From Spiroplasma syrphidicola EA-1 (lineage in GTDB: Bacteria > Bacillota_I > Bacilli_A > Mycoplasmatales > Mycoplasmataceae): a DNA stretch of 64,000 bases. The stretch is from the NCBI RefSeq assembly GCF_000400955.1, contig NC_021284.1:744001-808000 (forward strand), given 5' to 3'. The notes under the pieces were generated by a model, which made no database searches, was not told the origin of the DNA, and saw only the letters and a program-made list of their open reading frames with translations. The position numbers were made by a program, and so were the translations under genes. This document shows, one piece after another, positions 63,486-64,000 of this stretch (its first letter is position 1; the number at the start of each line of letters is the position of its first letter).

Positions 63486-64000
63486 TTTCAAAAAAATTCA
63501 CCAGCCTTTTTCGTACTGAACCATATTTTGTTAACATATCTTGCATTTTTACATCTTCAAATATAAAACCATCTTTTAAAATAATTATACGGTCACTTAA
63601 TATTTCAACTTCTTCAGGAATATGAGAAACAATAATTAATGATATTTTTTTCTCAGTTCTAAATTTATTGAAAAAATTAGTTAATTTTACTTGCATTTTT
63701 AAATCCAAACCAGTAATTAATTCATCTAAAATTAAAATTTTAGGTTCATTTACAACTGATAAAAAAGAATTAAATCTTTGTTTTTGTCCAGCTGATAAAG
63801 AATTAAGATCTTTTTTTAAGAGTAAATTTAATTCAAAAATATCTAGTAATTCTAAAACATAATTATCTTTTTCATAATTGTTACCTTTGTAAAAAATAAT
63901 TAGATCTTTTGGTGTTGTTCCAAGCGGTCATGAGCCATCTTGAAATTGAATACCAATATTAATATTTTTATCTGAATGAATTATTTTACCTGATGATGGT
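63472..64000 (-). CDS. ABC transporter ATP-binding protein, C-terminal part (runs off the right edge)
   Basis: The visible 175 residues start inside the nucleotide-binding domain, after Walker A. The Q-loop segment (IGIQFQDGSWPLGTTPK), signature SLSAGQKQRF, Walker B ILILDELITGLDLKMQ and switch His SHIPEE are present. It is the paralogue of the ATPase at 1014-1727, down to the KYGSVRK tail. It probably energises the two permeases of this operon. The N-terminus and the promoter lie beyond the window. Confidence 0.88.

Noticed and set aside
1-64000. tRNA, rRNA, tmRNA or RNase P RNA genes
   Set aside because: I looked for cloverleaf-like arms and conserved rRNA or tmRNA segments and found none I could support; a covariance model scan would be the proper test.

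Overview
The window comes from a wall-less mollicute, most likely a Spiroplasma. Almost every gene reads through TGA codons that must mean tryptophan. The DNA is very AT-rich. The lipoproteins share a Spiroplasma-type leader (MKKLLS..., lipobox ending VVAC or VIAC), and one lipoprotein is built from spiralin-like repeats. Most genes lie on the minus strand. The plus-strand exceptions are 9458-11056, 11311-12102, 16220-16342, 38078-39064 and 45970-47089.

Layout. 1-24000 is largely accessory: four ABC-2 type exporters (109-1727, 5928-7707, 12161-14620, 16414-18691), a family of secreted proteins (8037-9149 and its paralogue 14620-15747), an intact IS3-family element (2876-4183), an EcoRI-like restriction-modification pair (4484-5840), and a second defence-like operon behind lepA made of a DUF262/DUF1524 nuclease, a Dam-type methylase and a small winged-helix protein (18928-22152). 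22174-28881 is a housekeeping run: lepA, rhodanese, purine nucleoside phosphorylase, an ECF S component, fmt and a DUF2779 nuclease. 29031-33612 holds surface lipoproteins, including one with five near-identical 99-residue repeats. 33886-45501 holds core metabolism and maintenance genes (yebC, rimI, tsaB, tsaE, ferredoxin/thioredoxin-type reductase, flippase, RluA-type pseudouridine synthase, HAD phosphatase), plus a racemase-fold protein that appears to lack its PLP lysine.

Three functional themes stand out. (1) Vitamin B12: a cobalamin riboswitch with a transcription terminator (45644-45932) precedes a DUF4430 transcobalamin-like protein and an ECF S component, and an adenosylcobalamin-dependent ribonucleotide reductase (nrdJ, 47749-50283) lies beside them with an apparently orphan ribA. 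(2) MurNAc use in an organism without a wall: rpiR/murR, PTS EIIBC, murQ and mupG (50396-55301). (3) Surface glycan processing: a GH85 endo-beta-N-acetylglucosaminidase lipoprotein sits inside an ABC transporter operon (59014-64000). An operon with the same ATPase and permease types and another lipoprotein starts at the left edge.

Two 17-nt A/T homopolymers lie upstream of likely variable loci, the restriction-modification pair and the repeat lipoprotein, and are candidates for phase variation. No tRNA, rRNA or CRISPR array was recognised. Both window ends cut genes.
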